Made by a program: the position numbers and the translations under genes. A stretch of DNA of 64,000 nt from Plotosus lineatus (Eukaryota; Chordata; Actinopteri; Siluriformes; Plotosidae): positions 21,700,501 through 21,764,500 of the forward strand of contig CM045733.1 in NCBI GenBank assembly GCA_024760905.1, read 5' to 3'. The notes under the pieces were generated by a model. It worked only from the letters and a program-made list of their open reading frames with translations. It ran no database searches and was not told the origin of the DNA. Shown here piece by piece: positions 1 through 11,240 of the stretch. Position 1 is the stretch's first letter; every line of letters starts with the position of its first letter.

Positions 1-1080
1 CAGGGTCTGCCTACATGTCTAATGGCTTTTGCTGCCTGTGCCATGATGGTTCAGGATGCTGAGAAATTGGTTCTCTCTCATCCTATGATTTTACATTCCT
101 CACATAAGGTTAAACAAGTTCTATAGAATCTAGAAACACAACACATTACCATGCAGCAATGCTCCGGTTATGAGACTATTCTACGTTCTACCAGTAATCT
201 AGTGATCAAAGCCACTTCATCCTTTGACACGCTAGGTCATGGCCCTGCGTGTCTAATCAATGCCCAGGACAATACCCTGGATGATCCAGATCATAATTGT
301 ATTTCTGAAACCATTCATTCTACTATTATTGGGGCTGATCTCTTATCTGCACTCTTGGAAGAGGGGAGGACACTCTTTGTAGATGGCTCATGTTCTCAAT
401 CCTCAGACAGTATTTTCCACTGTGGCTATTCTGTCTGATCTCTTCCTAATATTGTCACTGAAGCTAATGCTCTTCCTTGTACTTCTGCTCAAGCTGCAGA
501 ACTCTTCACACTCACACGTGCTTGTGTTCTCTCTCAAGGTCAGGATGTCACCATCTACACAGACTCATGCTACGTTTTCAGCAATGTGCACAATTTTGGT
601 CGAATAGCCGTCAGTATGTTTCTGTCCCCTGCTAAAGGGTTGTGACAGGAAGGGCATCTGAGGTAAAAACCTGTGCCAAATCAAATGTGCGAATCAGATG
701 ATTCACTGTGGCGACTCCCGAAAAAAAAGGGAAAAAGCCGAAAGGAAGAAAGAAAGAAATGGCAATCTCAAGGCTTCCAATCGGCTGATGGTAAGCCTAT
801 TTCTCATTCTACGCTGGTACAAAATTTAATCAATGCCTGTTATCTTCCCCATACTTTAGCCATAGTAAAGACTGAAGTCCATTCTACGGGGGACAGCCCG
901 GAGGTCAAAGGTAACTCTTTGGCTGACAGGATTGCAAAGGAGGCGGGAAAGGGGGGTCAAATTTTCCCAAACATGGACCCTACCAAGTGCAATACCTCGT
1001 TTTTATCCAGCTCTCTCATTTCTGATTTAGACTTACGTTCTCTTCAATTGTCGGCCTCACCATCGGATTCAGCCTTTTGA
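1..1080 (+). pseudogene. Endogenous retrovirus pol: connection and RNase H region, broken
   Basis: This is the start of a retroviral pol remnant that runs in from outside the window. The first 380 bases read as the connection between reverse transcriptase and RNase H. RNase H follows: a DGS motif with its Asp at 382-384, a TDS motif with Asp at 562-564, and a GN..AD motif with Asp at 925-927. RNase H removes the RNA strand of the RNA/DNA hybrid during reverse transcription. The reading is broken by an in-frame stop at 436-438, and by a SINE fragment at about 606-760 that sits between the TDS motif and the last third of the domain. The motif spacing resembles gamma/epsilon-type elements, which is an inference. 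The copy is clearly dead. Confidence 0.8.
606..760 (+). mobile_element. SINE fragment (RTE-tailed) inside ERV RNase H
   Basis: The sequence from about 606 matches the 3' half of the tRNA-headed SINE seen complete at 42825-43173 and 62891-63242: the GGGTTGTGACAGG block, the GTAAAAACC block, the GTGGCGACTCCCGA block and an AAAGCCGAAAGGAAG tail. The tRNA head is absent, so it is 5' truncated as expected of LINE-driven copying. RNase H text resumes right after the tail. I could not define a clean target duplication. Confidence 0.75.
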
Positions 1081-2069
1081 CAGACACAAGGCGCCTCGGT
1101 GGCCTCAGATGGCTTTTGATATACCAAAGATGGCCATCTATGTCTTCCATCTCACTGTCTACCATTTCTCGTGCAAGAGTTTCATGGTATTACACACCAC
1201 GCACAAAGAGGGGTTAAGGAGGATATGAACAAACATTTTTGTATTGCAAACCTAAATAGTTTAGTGGACTCAATTATAACTAGATGCCTCATATGTTCAC
1301 AAAATAATCCTACCCTGCAAATAGCAAAAAACGAATGTCTCCCTACACCTACCTCTCCATTCTTGGAGTGGCAAATTGATTTTATGCACATGACAAAATG
1401 TGGAACAGACAAATACTTGTTGGTCATAGTGGATAAGTTCTCCAGATGGGTGGAAGTGTTTCCATGCACCCGGGAGAACCACCTTTCACCTCACGAATTA
1501 CACAATCTCTCTGTAAATACATGTCTCTTAACTGGTATTTTCATATACCCTACCACCCACAGTCATTGGGCATGGTCGAGAGGACTAATTGAACCATTAA
1601 AGACAAATTGACTAAAGCCATGCAGGTTGATCTATTGGCCGGAATTTGCATGACCGCTCGTGAAAGCCTGGCAGGCTGTTCACCGTATGAACTCATTTTT
1701 AGTCGACCTTTACCTCAACTGTGGAGAAAAGGTAAGTCAGCCCTGGGTACATCTGATTTACCAGTACACATGGATGAGTACTCTGCTGCCCTAATTGACA
1801 AATTTCATGAGTTATGGACGGATGAAAACAAATCCTCACCGTTACCACCTCCTGTGCCCACTCACCCATTTCATGTGGGGGACATGGTGTTGGTACAACT
1901 GTTTAACCGCTCAGGACAATTAGGTGAGCCTAAATAGAGTATGCCAGCAGAAGTGGTCGCCATTACTCGAACTTCTTTCTTAACAGATTTATTTCCACAG
2001 TGGATTCATGCTACCAGCCTGAAGGCGGCACCTAGTGGGCCCGAGTTGGATAACCCTATTAAGGATTAA
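1081..2069 (+). pseudogene. Endogenous retrovirus pol: integrase, broken
   Basis: The region encodes a decayed retroviral integrase, which inserts viral DNA into the host genome. Visible parts in order: an HHCC zinc-binding segment (about 1186-1310, with H..H and C..C), the first catalytic Asp in a WQIDFMH context at 1378-1380, and a GMVERTN segment whose Glu at 1578-1580 is the third catalytic residue. The segment that should hold the second catalytic Asp is missing between about 1475 and 1490. Frameshifts separate the pieces and a stop follows the Glu. A C-terminal part with GD.VLV (about 1879-1900) and a WIHA motif (about 2001-2012) follows, with a stop at about 1935. It lies directly upstream of the env remnant, as in a simple retrovirus. 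Confidence 0.8.
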
Positions 2070-2233
2070 TGTATGTCTGTCTTGATGTCTAGGTTTAACT
2101 CTTGTATAGTTTGTTTGTTCTCTTTATAAGCTCTCTGTATAATCTTCTTTTTTCTGAGATGGGCTGATCCTATGCAGATTATTATTGGAATCACTACTGT
2201 TGAGCTCCCTCTCTCTCTCGCTGGAGACTTCTG

Positions 2234-3180
2234 GTGGCTTTCCGGAGACTCGTATCTCTACTCGTACCATCACTACTGGAAAGAAATATGGACGGTTCAC
2301 TCCGGCTGTGTCCTGGATGGATAAGATTCATCTACATGGCAATTCTTCTGGTAGTCCTCATGTTAGGAACTCCTGGCGAAGCTCATCCTCACAACAACAC
2401 CTTCTGGCAATTTGCCAACTGGACTGCTAAGCAAATGACGAGTGACTGATGCTATGTTTGTCACGTTATCCCCAAGTCAGCCGTGGCTCTCTCCCTTCCT
2501 GCTGCACCTACTTGTAAATATGTGACATACACTGTGATTCCTCTTAGCGATGGTCGCCATTTACATAGCTACTGGTGCAAGCATAATGCCACATTTGCAC
2601 CCCAATCGCACCCTGTCACTACCCATCAATTTCTCAAGGCCAGATTTCCTCTGGGTTATACTTTTCCCCACATGTTTCATAACTAAGAACTATACAGGAT
2701 CTCACTTTTTAGGAAATATTCCTCGCTCTATGTGCGACCGCATTTACGGACTCATACACACACCTGAATGCCCACGTTATGTGTCCTTCTCATGCCAGTG
2801 TACAGATAGGTCCATTAATGGGACAAAATTATGTAACCCTCAAGTTTCCTCGTACATACATTGTACGTGTATAGTGCTTAATTATTCTTGTTACTCTCCT
2901 CATCCTAGCCATCACCCTGAGGCTCAATTGGCTTTTGATTGGCACTGGTATTGCAGGAATGGTACACAACTAATGATGGATTCACCTGCCAATTGTTATC
3001 TGAGCCCCTTTTCAGCTGAAGGGCTCCCTCACTATTATTCACCCCTTTAATGACAACATTAGTAGTAGACGCCATCATAATCTTGATCTCTATGCTACCT
3101 CCCCACCACCTGAACACCAACTTACTTTTGAGTGGCATAGATTTTGGACCACACCAATACAATACTTAGTCACTCTGCTT
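2234..3180 (+). pseudogene. Endogenous retrovirus env surface-subunit remnant
   Basis: This is an envelope-like remnant downstream of integrase. A hydrophobic segment at about 2330-2380 looks like a signal peptide. After it comes a Cys-rich, N-glycosylation-rich surface domain with a CYVC motif just after an in-frame stop at 2447-2449. Near 2660-2690 the frame shifts by one and the Cys-rich text continues to a stop at about 3048-3050. A short further stretch to about 3180 may be the beginning of the membrane subunit, but no fusion peptide, heptad repeat or anchor is visible. Env would bind receptor and fuse membranes in an intact virus. This copy is interrupted and truncated and cannot make such a protein. 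Confidence 0.65.
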
Positions 3181-3348
3181 CAAAAATAAAAACGACTCGA
3201 CAATGTGTGATTAATTTTCACAGGTAATATGTCGATTGTCAGGTATAAAACAATAAAGTTTTCGGAACCATCAACTTCCGTGTAAGGCTCTCTAAGCTAT
3301 TTTACCATTGAGCAGCTTTATTGCAGTGATACATCATACATCTCAGTA
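3181..3348. other. Sequence after ERV, unassigned
   Basis: An AT-rich stretch contains two AATAAA-like hexamers (near 3187 and 3252). It could be what remains of a retroviral 3' end, but no second LTR copy is in the window for comparison. Confidence 0.2.
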
Positions 3349-3502
3349 GATGAGAAAGAGAAGATTTATGAATGTGGTGAAGGAGGACATGAAGGTAGTT
3401 GGAGGAAGAGTAGAAGATACAGAGGATAGGGTGAGATGGAGGCGGATGGTTTGCTGTGGCGACCCCTGAAGGGAAAAGCCGAAAAGAAAAGAAGGAGAAG
3501 AG
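3349..3502 (+). mobile_element. RTE LINE 3' end with 18-bp target duplication
   Basis: A severely 5'-truncated RTE copy. It encodes only the last residues of the ORF, ending in the conserved C-GDP-stop, then the GGAAAAGCCGAAAAG tail. It is flanked by an 18-bp direct repeat with one mismatch, ACATCATRCATCTCAGTA at 3331-3348 and 3503-3520. This is direct evidence of target-primed insertion. The same 3' end is seen in the RTE copies at 11.2, 32.0, 43.3, 53.9 and 57.3 kb. Confidence 0.9.
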
Positions 3503-3520
3503 ACATCATGCATCTCAGTA

Positions 3521-3904
3521 CTTGTAAACAAGTAGGCAGTCTAGATCCAGTTATTACTGCACCATCTTCACAAATTGCAGGGCCAAGTCCAAATAACGTG
3601 GTAGCCTGACGAGTTTTTATAGTAGATCTAGCTGTTGATGTGGTTGGTCTGAGTCTGGTACTTGATACATGGTAAGCAATGGTCCTAAATCAATAGCGAA
3701 TAATGTAAATTTATATTTACATTAATATCTCCTGAAAGGGAAGCATTCCACACATTGGGGTCTGAACCTGGGACCTCATACATGCAGTGAAAGGTACAAC
3801 ATTTGTCTCCCACTACTGCACATATACCCCCCATCTCAGCTAAGAGAATATCTAGGGCCATATAATTTTGGAGTGTCATTAAGCGTACAGCAGTAAGTTC
3901 GTTA
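3521..3904. other. Unassigned, with a tRNA-like remnant
   Basis: No gene is seen. At about 3745-3830 the minus strand keeps the right half of the degenerate tRNA-Ala-like unit, with the GGTTC block and an ATGTATGAGGTCC arm. This links the segment to the composite repeat. Confidence 0.3.
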
Positions 3905-4622
3905 CGTATCACTTTTTTTTTTTTTTTTTTTACCAATTTTATTTGATTTGTCTCTGTAACTGAAAACTGAATAGTTCACTGCCTGTAAAAATGAGTTTAC
4001 ATGGTACTTCAATACCCCCTGCCACTGGGGAATGTCTATAATGTTCATCAGTAACAACACATTTAATTGTTCCGCCATGCTTTAAAAAAACAGGAAAGTA
4101 TTTTGCTGTTTTCTCTTGGTACATGTCCAACAACCAATGAACCATTAGAAACTGCAACAGCGAAATTATCGGACACTCTGAAAGAATGGAGTGATGAGCC
4201 AGATATGGGCCTATCAGAAAGTGATGACAAATATTTTTCACCACCTGTTCATTAACTTCATACATTTAAAGACCATCCTGGCCATGTGCTTTTGTTTATG
4301 TTCGTGTTGATTGGTTCAACATGCCATGTGCTAAAGTTGACATTTTGTGTTGATTGGTTGGATTTTACTTCTGGGAAAATGTTTAAAGGAACAGCACCAG
4401 AAGGGAAAAGTAAGGGGCCTTAAAAATGCTGTTTTCTGTTCATTTTCAGCTTTCATGTAAGTACTTTGGATGATACCACAAAATGAATAATACAAATACC
4501 ATTTTATTTTATTATTCTGTTATTATTCATGTTTTCCACCTCGATGGTAATAAGCACTTACCATTCCACTCCGCTGGTAACATTTTAAGCGCCCTGGGCA
4601 CTTATCACATTGAATACGGTAT
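3905..4622. mobile_element. pogo/Tigger-like DNA element, copy 1 (short)
   Basis: This segment is paralogous to 42804-44249. Both share the text around ACCATTCCACTCC..GGTAA, a terminal GAATAC end, and a short reading frame (here about 4140-4250) rich in Glu/Asp/Ser with the run ETATAKL. In the 43-kb copy the outer ends form an imperfect inverted repeat of about 23 bp, so I infer a cut-and-paste DNA transposon; assignment to pogo/Tigger is tentative. This copy lacks the left terminal repeat and begins near a poly-T run at 3911-3931. It shows the unoccupied state of the site where the 43-kb copy has an RTE insertion. Confidence 0.5.
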
Positions 4623-4689
4623 GCTATGATACAATCTTTAATTGCTGAACCTTGTCTGAACCTGGGGCCTCATAAATGATTTCTCAGCC

Positions 4690-5662
4690 TACACAGAAAA
4701 ATATATACAGGGGAGCTGGAGAGGAGGATTTAACCAAAAGTTAAACTTCGGCTTCAGCAGGAACAATGTGCTTTTAATCCTGGACTCTCTTGACCAAGTC
4801 CATATGCTCTACAGAATCCTGGCAGGGACATGGGAGTTTGCCTAATTTGCCCACATGTGTTTTGTGGATTTAAAGAACATTTTCGTTCTTGTCCCTTGGG
4901 TAATCTTTTGGGGAGTGCTCTGTGAGTGTGGCATTTTGGACCTGTTGATGCAAGCCATTCGGAGTGGAATCTTGAGTGTGAAGCGGGAATCAACACCTCC
5001 ATGTCCAAGGGCAAGAAAATAAAAAGGGTGAATGCACCTTCCAGGTCTGTAATGAGGTTCTGCCCCAAGTGGAAGAGTTCACATGTTTTGGGGTCTTGTT
5101 TGAAATCAAGCGAAGGATGGAGCATGAGACCTTCAGGCGGATTGTTGCAGCCTCTTATGTAAAGTGTACCCTATACCTGTGCGTCATATTGAAGAGGGAG
5201 CTGAGTCGCAAAGCAAAGTTCTCAATTTACTACTCGATTTATATTCCAACCCTCGCTTATGGTCATGAGCTTTGGGTAGTGAACAAACGAAAAAGATTAC
5301 AGAAACAAGCAGCCAAAATGAGATTCCTTTGCTGGGTGGTGGGGCTCTCCCTTGGATATAGGGTGAGAAATTCAGACATCCGGGAGGAGCTTGAAGTAGA
5401 ACTGTGACTTGCTCGCATGACAATGCCTCCCAAATGCCCTGGTGTGGTTTTTTGGGCATATTCAGCCAGAAAGAGACCCTGGCATCAACCCACTAGAACA
5501 AACTGGAGATTAAGTCTAGTGGCTGCTCTGGGAATGCTTCAGTTTCCCCCATGGAGGAGCTGTTCGAAGTGGCTTTGGAGAGGGACATCTGGGTGTTATT
5601 GCTTAGGCTGCTGCCCTGCGACCCGACCCCGGATTAAGCAGAGGAAGACGATGATGATGATA
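4690..5662 (+). pseudogene. Rex3-like LINE fragment with internal deletion
   Basis: A reverse transcriptase remnant of a LINE common in fish. Recognisable in order: text like R4 (39.1 kb) around the RIL.GT motif at about 4796, WGVL around 4908, then a jump over most of the RT core, ECEAG near 4976, ELSRKAK near 5200, the YIPTL.YGHELWV motif near 5240-5280, and the 3' end EVA.ERD.W near 5570. The 3' terminus is a short GATGATGATGATAA run (about 5649-5663), which is like the GATG tail known for Rex3. The core with the YADD motif is absent. The composite repeat follows directly, at the same boundary as in the 22-kb and 40-kb copies. Confidence 0.7.
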
Positions 5663-5800
5663 ACATTAGGTTTACTTTAAATTGTCTCGACATGACAAAC
5701 TCGTTTCCTCCAGAAATTATCTGAAATCCAAAGGAATGGACGAATAATGACTCCATCAGTATTAATCAGCAAAGTAAACTTTTGAATTTAAGTACCTCAA

Positions 5801-5872
5801 TGGAGATGCTGGGGATTGGACCTAATACTTCATACATGCAAAACATGCACTCTACCACTGAGCTTCATCCCC
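5801..5872 (-). pseudogene. tRNA-Ala-like pseudogene
   Basis: A 72-nt tRNA-shaped unit on the minus strand. The D arm (GCTC..GAGT) and the anticodon arm with TGC are recognisable. The T arm is degraded (the GGTTC/CC pairing is lost through changes around 5812-5826), so it should not fold well. It is the first unit of the Ala-like series in the composite repeat. Confidence 0.7.
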
Positions 5873-6166
5873 CCATTAAGCCATTGCTGCTGTTCGGTTT
5901 TAATTTAGAGACTTATGCACATCAACAATGGCTGCTCTCAGTGTTAATTTCTCTTTCTCTCTTCAGTTAATACATTTATGAAGTTCTTCTAAAAACTGTA
6001 ACAATGACTGCAAGACTCACTGCATGTATGAGGCCCCAGGTTCAATCCCCACCATCTCTGTTTTGTCATTTCACTTTGGAAGTTTGCATCGTCAGAGAAG
6101 ATTGTCAAAATCATGATTCATTAAAAAAAATAACACTTTCTTCAGATCATTTCCAGAGGAAGCATG

Positions 6167-6478
6167 TAGGGCAGTGGTGGTCTAGTGTTACAGGGCACTG
6201 GATCACTGATCCTAAGGTTGGAGGTTTGAGTCCACTCTCTACAGGTTTGGCACTGTCCCTCCCAGTGCAGCTAACTGGTTTATCAAAGGCAAGCCATGTC
6301 TATGGTGAGAGGCATGTAAAAGACCTATTGCTGACTTTAGTAAAGAGGAGGCTGCAAAGCTGTCAGTGTGTTTCTGTCCCTTGCTAAAGGGTTGTGTCAG
6401 GAAGAGCATCCAACATAAAAACCTCTGCCAAATCAATTGCTGTGGTGACCCCTGATAAAGGGAAACTGACAAAAGGAG
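6167..6478 (+). mobile_element. tRNA-headed, RTE-tailed SINE
   Basis: A nearly complete copy. A tRNA-like head with A box (GGTCTAGTGTTACAGG) and B box (GGTTTGAGTCC) is followed by a body with TTATCAAAGGC and ATGTAAAAGA, the GGGTTGTGTCAGG block and the GTGACCCCTGA tail shared with RTE. An imperfect duplication of the target, ATTTCC..GAGGAAGCATG at 6149-6166 and ATTTCCTCCAAAGGAAACATG at 6479-6499, flanks it. The empty site is visible in the paralogous repeat near 41095-41115. Confidence 0.85.
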
Positions 6479-6588
6479 ATTTCCTCCAAAGGAAACATGC
6501 CATGTTGACAAAATGAAATTTAATTGAAATATTTTAATTCATACAATGTTTTTATTAACATTTACTATTCCCTTTTACTGTGGGGTGT

Positions 6589-6660
6589 GGGGCTGTAGCT
6601 CAGTGGTAGAGCACATGCATTGTTGGCATGTGGTCCTGGGTTCAATCCCCAGCATCTCCA
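6589..6660 (+). pseudogene. tRNA-Ala-like unit with TGT anticodon
   Basis: A 72-nt unit with complete D arm, T arm (CTGGG/CCCAG) and good A and B boxes. The anticodon stem-loop is CATGC-ATTGTTG-GCATG, so the anticodon reads TGT (Thr) instead of the TGC (Ala) of the sister copies at 16391, 41222 and 58721. The acceptor stem has one or two mismatches. Either a drifted pseudogene or an anticodon-switched gene; I favour pseudogene. Confidence 0.65.
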
Positions 6661-6757
6661 GTGAACACGAAGGCAAATTCCTTCAGTTTCAAAGAGGAAA
6701 CAAGCATTCCTTCTAAGTCTTTTCTTGAGGAATTCTTTGATGCAATTTACATGTTCC

Positions 6758-7705
6758 ATGTGCAAGAAGGACCAAATCTAAAGATAAGCAGTTACGTTTT
6801 TCAGATGAGTTTACTGAGGTCATGCCTTCACAAGAGAGAAAAGGAAAGCGAACCGCTAGTGCACAAGTATGAAAACAACCTGAGCGTAGCAGAAACGAAA
6901 ACCTTCAGGATCACCAACGGACTCAGTACCACCTAAGAATCCAAAACATCTTGTCAAGTCAACGCTGACGCTACCTGAGGTATTTGACACTTTACAGATA
7001 GGGGCTAGAGAACAAGAAAATATGCCTCATGATGTCTCATACCCATCATCGCTGTTCAACTTTATCAAGAAAGCATCCGTTGACGATCTTACAAAATCCA
7101 TTGATGTTACCAGCACTTCAAGAGAAGTTTAGTGCGTCTTTTGCAATTGTAGCAAAAGAAGTTATCAGCGACTTGGTGAAAGACATCGTTACACCCCTAA
7201 AGAAGGAAATCAGTGAGCTCCGACAAGAACTGGAACGAAAGACAGATGAGCTTGAACAATACAGTCGTCGCAATTCTGTCAGGATTACCGGAGTGAAGGA
7301 AACCAGTGAGGAAGAAACAAAGGATGTTGTCCACGAACTGTTGAAAATCGTCCACCCCAACATGTTAGCTGCGGACATTGACAGATGTCACCGAGTTGGG
7401 AAGAAAGTTCTGGGTAAACATAGAGCTATCATAGTCAAGTTTGTCAGCTACTGGGATAGGAACAAAGTTATATAAAACAGGCGCCAACTATGACATAAGA
7501 TGAAATCTGTATACATCAACGAGGACCTCATTCAACATTGGAATATGCTCGAAAGAAAGCAAGGGACTTACGGACAAAGGGACACATTCACTCCATATGG
7601 ACATATGATGGTAAGATCTTCATCAGTGAACAACCAGAGGGAATGATCCATGTGAAAAAGTGTGATTCTGATTTGGACAGATACCGTTATGAGATTCTGT
7701 GAGTG
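6758..7705 (+). pseudogene. LINE ORF1 (coiled coil plus L1-type RNA-binding domain)
   Basis: ORF1 proteins of this type bind LINE RNA as nucleic-acid chaperones. A basic N-terminal stretch with FSDEFTEV (about 6790-6830) is followed, in frame from 7029, by a coiled coil (EISELRQELERKTDELEQY, about 7207-7263) and then RRNSVRITGV, which marks the start of the RRM-like domain known from L1-type ORF1. DRCHRVG (about 7381-7401) and YINEDL (about 7511-7530) continue it. The frame is broken by stops before 7029 and at 7473-7475, with the C-terminus in another frame ending at about 7702. Confidence 0.75.
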
Positions 7706-8274
7706 CGTGATCTAAGTTCGTGAGACCAGTGTAACAGTACAATATCATGCAACGTTTGTGAGTATGTCAGTCATAATATCTGCAATGTAAATATTATCAA
7801 ATAACTGTCACAACACTGCTACTGTCATTTAACTTTCCTATTGTTGTCAATATGTTCATAACAATGTTTTTAATTACTTCAAGTATCCTTATTTTGTTGA
7901 TAATTGTAACTATCTTCTTTGTTATTTGTGGCAATATGATATTTTGTTATTATGTAAACAGCAACCAGAATACTGTTTTGTAGTATTAATCTCTTGCAAT
8001 GCAAATATAAAACTATTGGGTAAAACAGTGATAGATAAAAGTATGAAAACCCGATCGAGCATCCACACGACTATTCGCATTTATAAATCAAGTTTTTCAT
8101 CTGGGTAATAATACAATTCAATATCGGGTGACGATCGGTGTTTTTCATTGCATTGTTTGTTCTCGCAAAAGAATATATAAAATCAAAAGTTATTAATTTC
8201 ACATTAGTTATGTTATGCATTCTTGCAAAGGAATTAAAACTGTATCGTATCATTTTAGAAACTGAGTTAAAAGC
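7706..8274. other. Inter-ORF linker of the LINE
   Basis: About 570 bases, strongly AT-rich, with no conserved reading frame. It separates ORF1 from ORF2 of the LINE. I see no promoter or other signal I can defend. Confidence 0.5.
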
Positions 8275-8343
8275 ATGTACAGTACAGTATTTATGTTTCT
8301 TTGTTATCTGCAAACGTATTTAGGTAATCCTAATGTATTAATT

Positions 8344-8397
8344 GTTATGCTATTGTTAATACAGCTTGCAGGCGATGTTGAGTTAAATCCTGGGGCG
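8344..8397 (+). other. 2A-like ribosome-skipping motif at ORF2 N-terminus
   Basis: The residues LLLIQLAGDVELNPG, then Ala-Thr, stand upstream of the endonuclease. GDVELNPG (8371-8394) matches the D-V/I-E-x-N-P-G core of 2A peptides, where the ribosome fails to join Gly to the following Pro. Here the next codon is GCG (Ala, 8395-8397), one base change from CCG. 2A-like leaders are known in ORF2 of some CR1/L2-type and other APE LINEs. The family therefore probably used 2A, and this copy lost the essential Pro. Confidence 0.75.
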
Positions 8398-11240
8398 ACA
8401 AAGCTCGTTGACTCCTCAGGTTATCATGACTTAGCTATGTTCCATCTTAACACTAGAAGTATACGTAACAAACTTAATTACTTAAAAGAATATTTGTCAG
8501 ATTATGATGTAATCTGCTTCAAAGAGACGCACTTAGATGATTCAGTAGATAGTGATATTTTACATTGGGATAATTTTCATGAACCAATTTATAAAGACAG
8601 AAATAGCTTTGGAGGTGGAGTCATGATTTATGTGACCAATAGATTAACTTTCAAAAGAATTATGAGCTTGAAAATAAGTATGATGAAACTATATGGATCA
8701 AAATATTTCTACCTCAGAAACCTTTACTAGTTTGTGCTGCTTATAGACCTGAATACAATTCTATACAATTTTGTAATCATCTAGATGATAGTATGGAATC
8801 TGCTTTAGATATATCAAGCAAAGTAACCCTTGTTGGAGATTTAAACGAAAATTTACTTTCTAATAAACAAAATCATCTTTCAGAGCTGTTAAACATAAAA
8901 CTTCTCAGAAACGTCATAGCACAGCCCACAAGAGTCACGTCTAAAACCAGCACACTACTTGATCCAATAATTGTTAGTGATGATGTAGATGTACTTGATA
9001 GTGGTATAAATGAGTTTGATTGTACAATATCTGATCATAAAGGTACGTACATCTACATAGGTATGCATATTAATACAAAAATATCCTACACCGTAGAAGT
9101 ATGGTGTTATGATCAAGGTGACTTTGAGAGAGTTAAATGACTTAATAAGTATGACCGAGTGGCCAGAGCTATTTGATAATTGCTCGAATATAAATGCTAT
9201 TTGTGATGTGTTTTACGATAAAATGAATCAACTAACCAAAGAATGTATCCCCAAACGAGTTGTCACTATCAGACCCAATGATAAGCCGTGGTTTGATTCT
9301 ACATTAAGAAGGGAAAGCAGGAAAAGAGACAGGCTGCGCAAAAAAAGCAAAACGTACGAAAAGGGAAAGCGACTTATTTATATATAAAAAAACAACGTAA
9401 TAAAGTAAATAACATGAAATACTATGTGAAGGAACATTTCTATTGAAATATAGATGCATTTTTGTCTGAACTTTATTCAGCAAACAAACCATCATATTGG
9501 AAACTTTTACGTTCTGTGATAAAACAGGCAGACTCATCATCGTGCATCCCCCCTCTTAAAAAGCATGATCCGGATGATCACCCAACACTCTTTACAGATT
9601 TAGATAAGGCTGACAAATTAAATGAATATTTTGAATCGATATCTACTATAACTGATGATAATGATCCCTTGCCATATTTCGAACAGTGGACAAGTAATTC
9701 CCTAGAAAATATATTTGTTACTAAAGAAGAAATATCTGATGTTATTAAATGTCTCAGTGATAATAAGGCATCTGGGCCAGACAGAATTAGTCATTAACTC
9801 CTCAAGAACATAGGCGATTCTATTAGTGATGTTTTATGTATAATATTCAACTTATACTTAAGACATGCACGTATCCAGCAGAGTGGAAACGAGCGCATGT
9901 CACGCCATTTATTAAGAAAGGTGATCACTCAAATGCATCGAATTATCGACCTATAGCGCTAATAAGCTGTGTTGGTAAAATATTTGAGAGAGTAGTGTAT
10001 AAGCACTTATATAATTATTTCTATAGTAACGACTTACTGTACAAATATCAAGCAGGCTTTCAAAAAGGTCACTCAACTGTCCATCAACTAATTTAACTAT
10101 ATAACCAGATTTGTTTATCTTTAGATAATCATGAGCAATATTGTCTTGTATTATGTGATGTATCCAAAGCATTTGATCGAGTCTGGCATAAAGGTTATTG
10201 TACAAATTACAAAAGTATGGTATCAATGGAAATATTTTGAAATGGTTGTCCAGTTACAAAAGCAATCGTAGTCAATCAGTCTTTATCAATGGACCTTTAT
10301 CCAAGCCCAGAAATCTCACAGCTGGCGTCCCTCAGAGGTCAGTCCTAGGTCCATTTCTATTCATTGTTTATATGAATGATGTAGCAGATGAACTAGATTG
10401 CATATGCCGATGATACATCTCTTGGCTACTCATCATCAGAAAGCAAAGTAATCAAAACAACTTGAAATTCTAATTTATATAAGCTTAGTTTGTGGGCAAA
10501 AACATGGCTCATTAAATATAATCCAGACAAAACAGAAGCCGTAATATTTTCATGTAAAAAGATGTCAAAGATATACATTTATATTTTGATGGATGTGAAA
10601 GTAAAAATGTAGAAATGCATAAACATTTGGGTGTTACTTTTTCCGCAAACGGTAAATGGTCTTGTCATGTTGAAAAATTAGCTAATACATTTGCAAAGAT
10701 GTTATGTACTATGAGGAAATTAAAGTTTCTGCTAAATAGAAATACTTTGAACAAAATATACCGAGTGTTCATCAGGCCACACTTTGAATATGCCTGTGAA
10801 TTATGGGATGGATGTAACTTAGAGCAATCAAATGCATTAGAACAATTACAGTTTGAAGCAGCCTGTATTGTTACTGGCCTTCCAAAATATACTCAATATG
10901 AATATATATTTTGAAACAGTGTGGGAAACCTTATCTGAAAGGAGAAAAATGAGAAAACTCTGTTTATATTATAAAATGAAGCACGATTTGGTTCCGGGGT
11001 AACTAAGGGATATACTACCCCCAACTGTTGGCTCAACTGTAACATACAATTTAAGAAACTCTCAAGACGTAATGCTTCCATCTACATGTCTAAAATCTTC
11101 AACATCTTCTTTTATTCCATCGACCACGAGGTTATGGAATAGTATTCCACCAGAATATCAAAATTTGACACCAATTACTAAATTTAAATCAGTACTCCGC
11201 CGGACAATTACGGTCGTCCCATCATATCTCTCTTATGGAC

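Larger units (their letters stand above)
5663..6757. repeat. Composite tRNA-array repeat, locus 1
   Basis: This copy runs from the end of the Rex3-like LINE. It holds a minus-strand tRNA-Ala-like unit (5801-5872), a spacer with CTTATGCACATC and GCTGCTCTCAG, a second half-conserved Ala-like unit on plus (about 6004-6060), a SINE insertion (6167-6478), and a further Ala-like unit on plus (6589-6660). The same order and spacers recur at 14.9-16.7 kb and 40.6-41.6 kb. It ends where the CR1/L2-type LINE begins. Confidence 0.8.

Noticed and set aside
2234..3180. Domesticated (syncytin-like) env
   Set aside because: The frame has an internal stop and a frameshift and lacks the membrane subunit, so no selection for coding is apparent.
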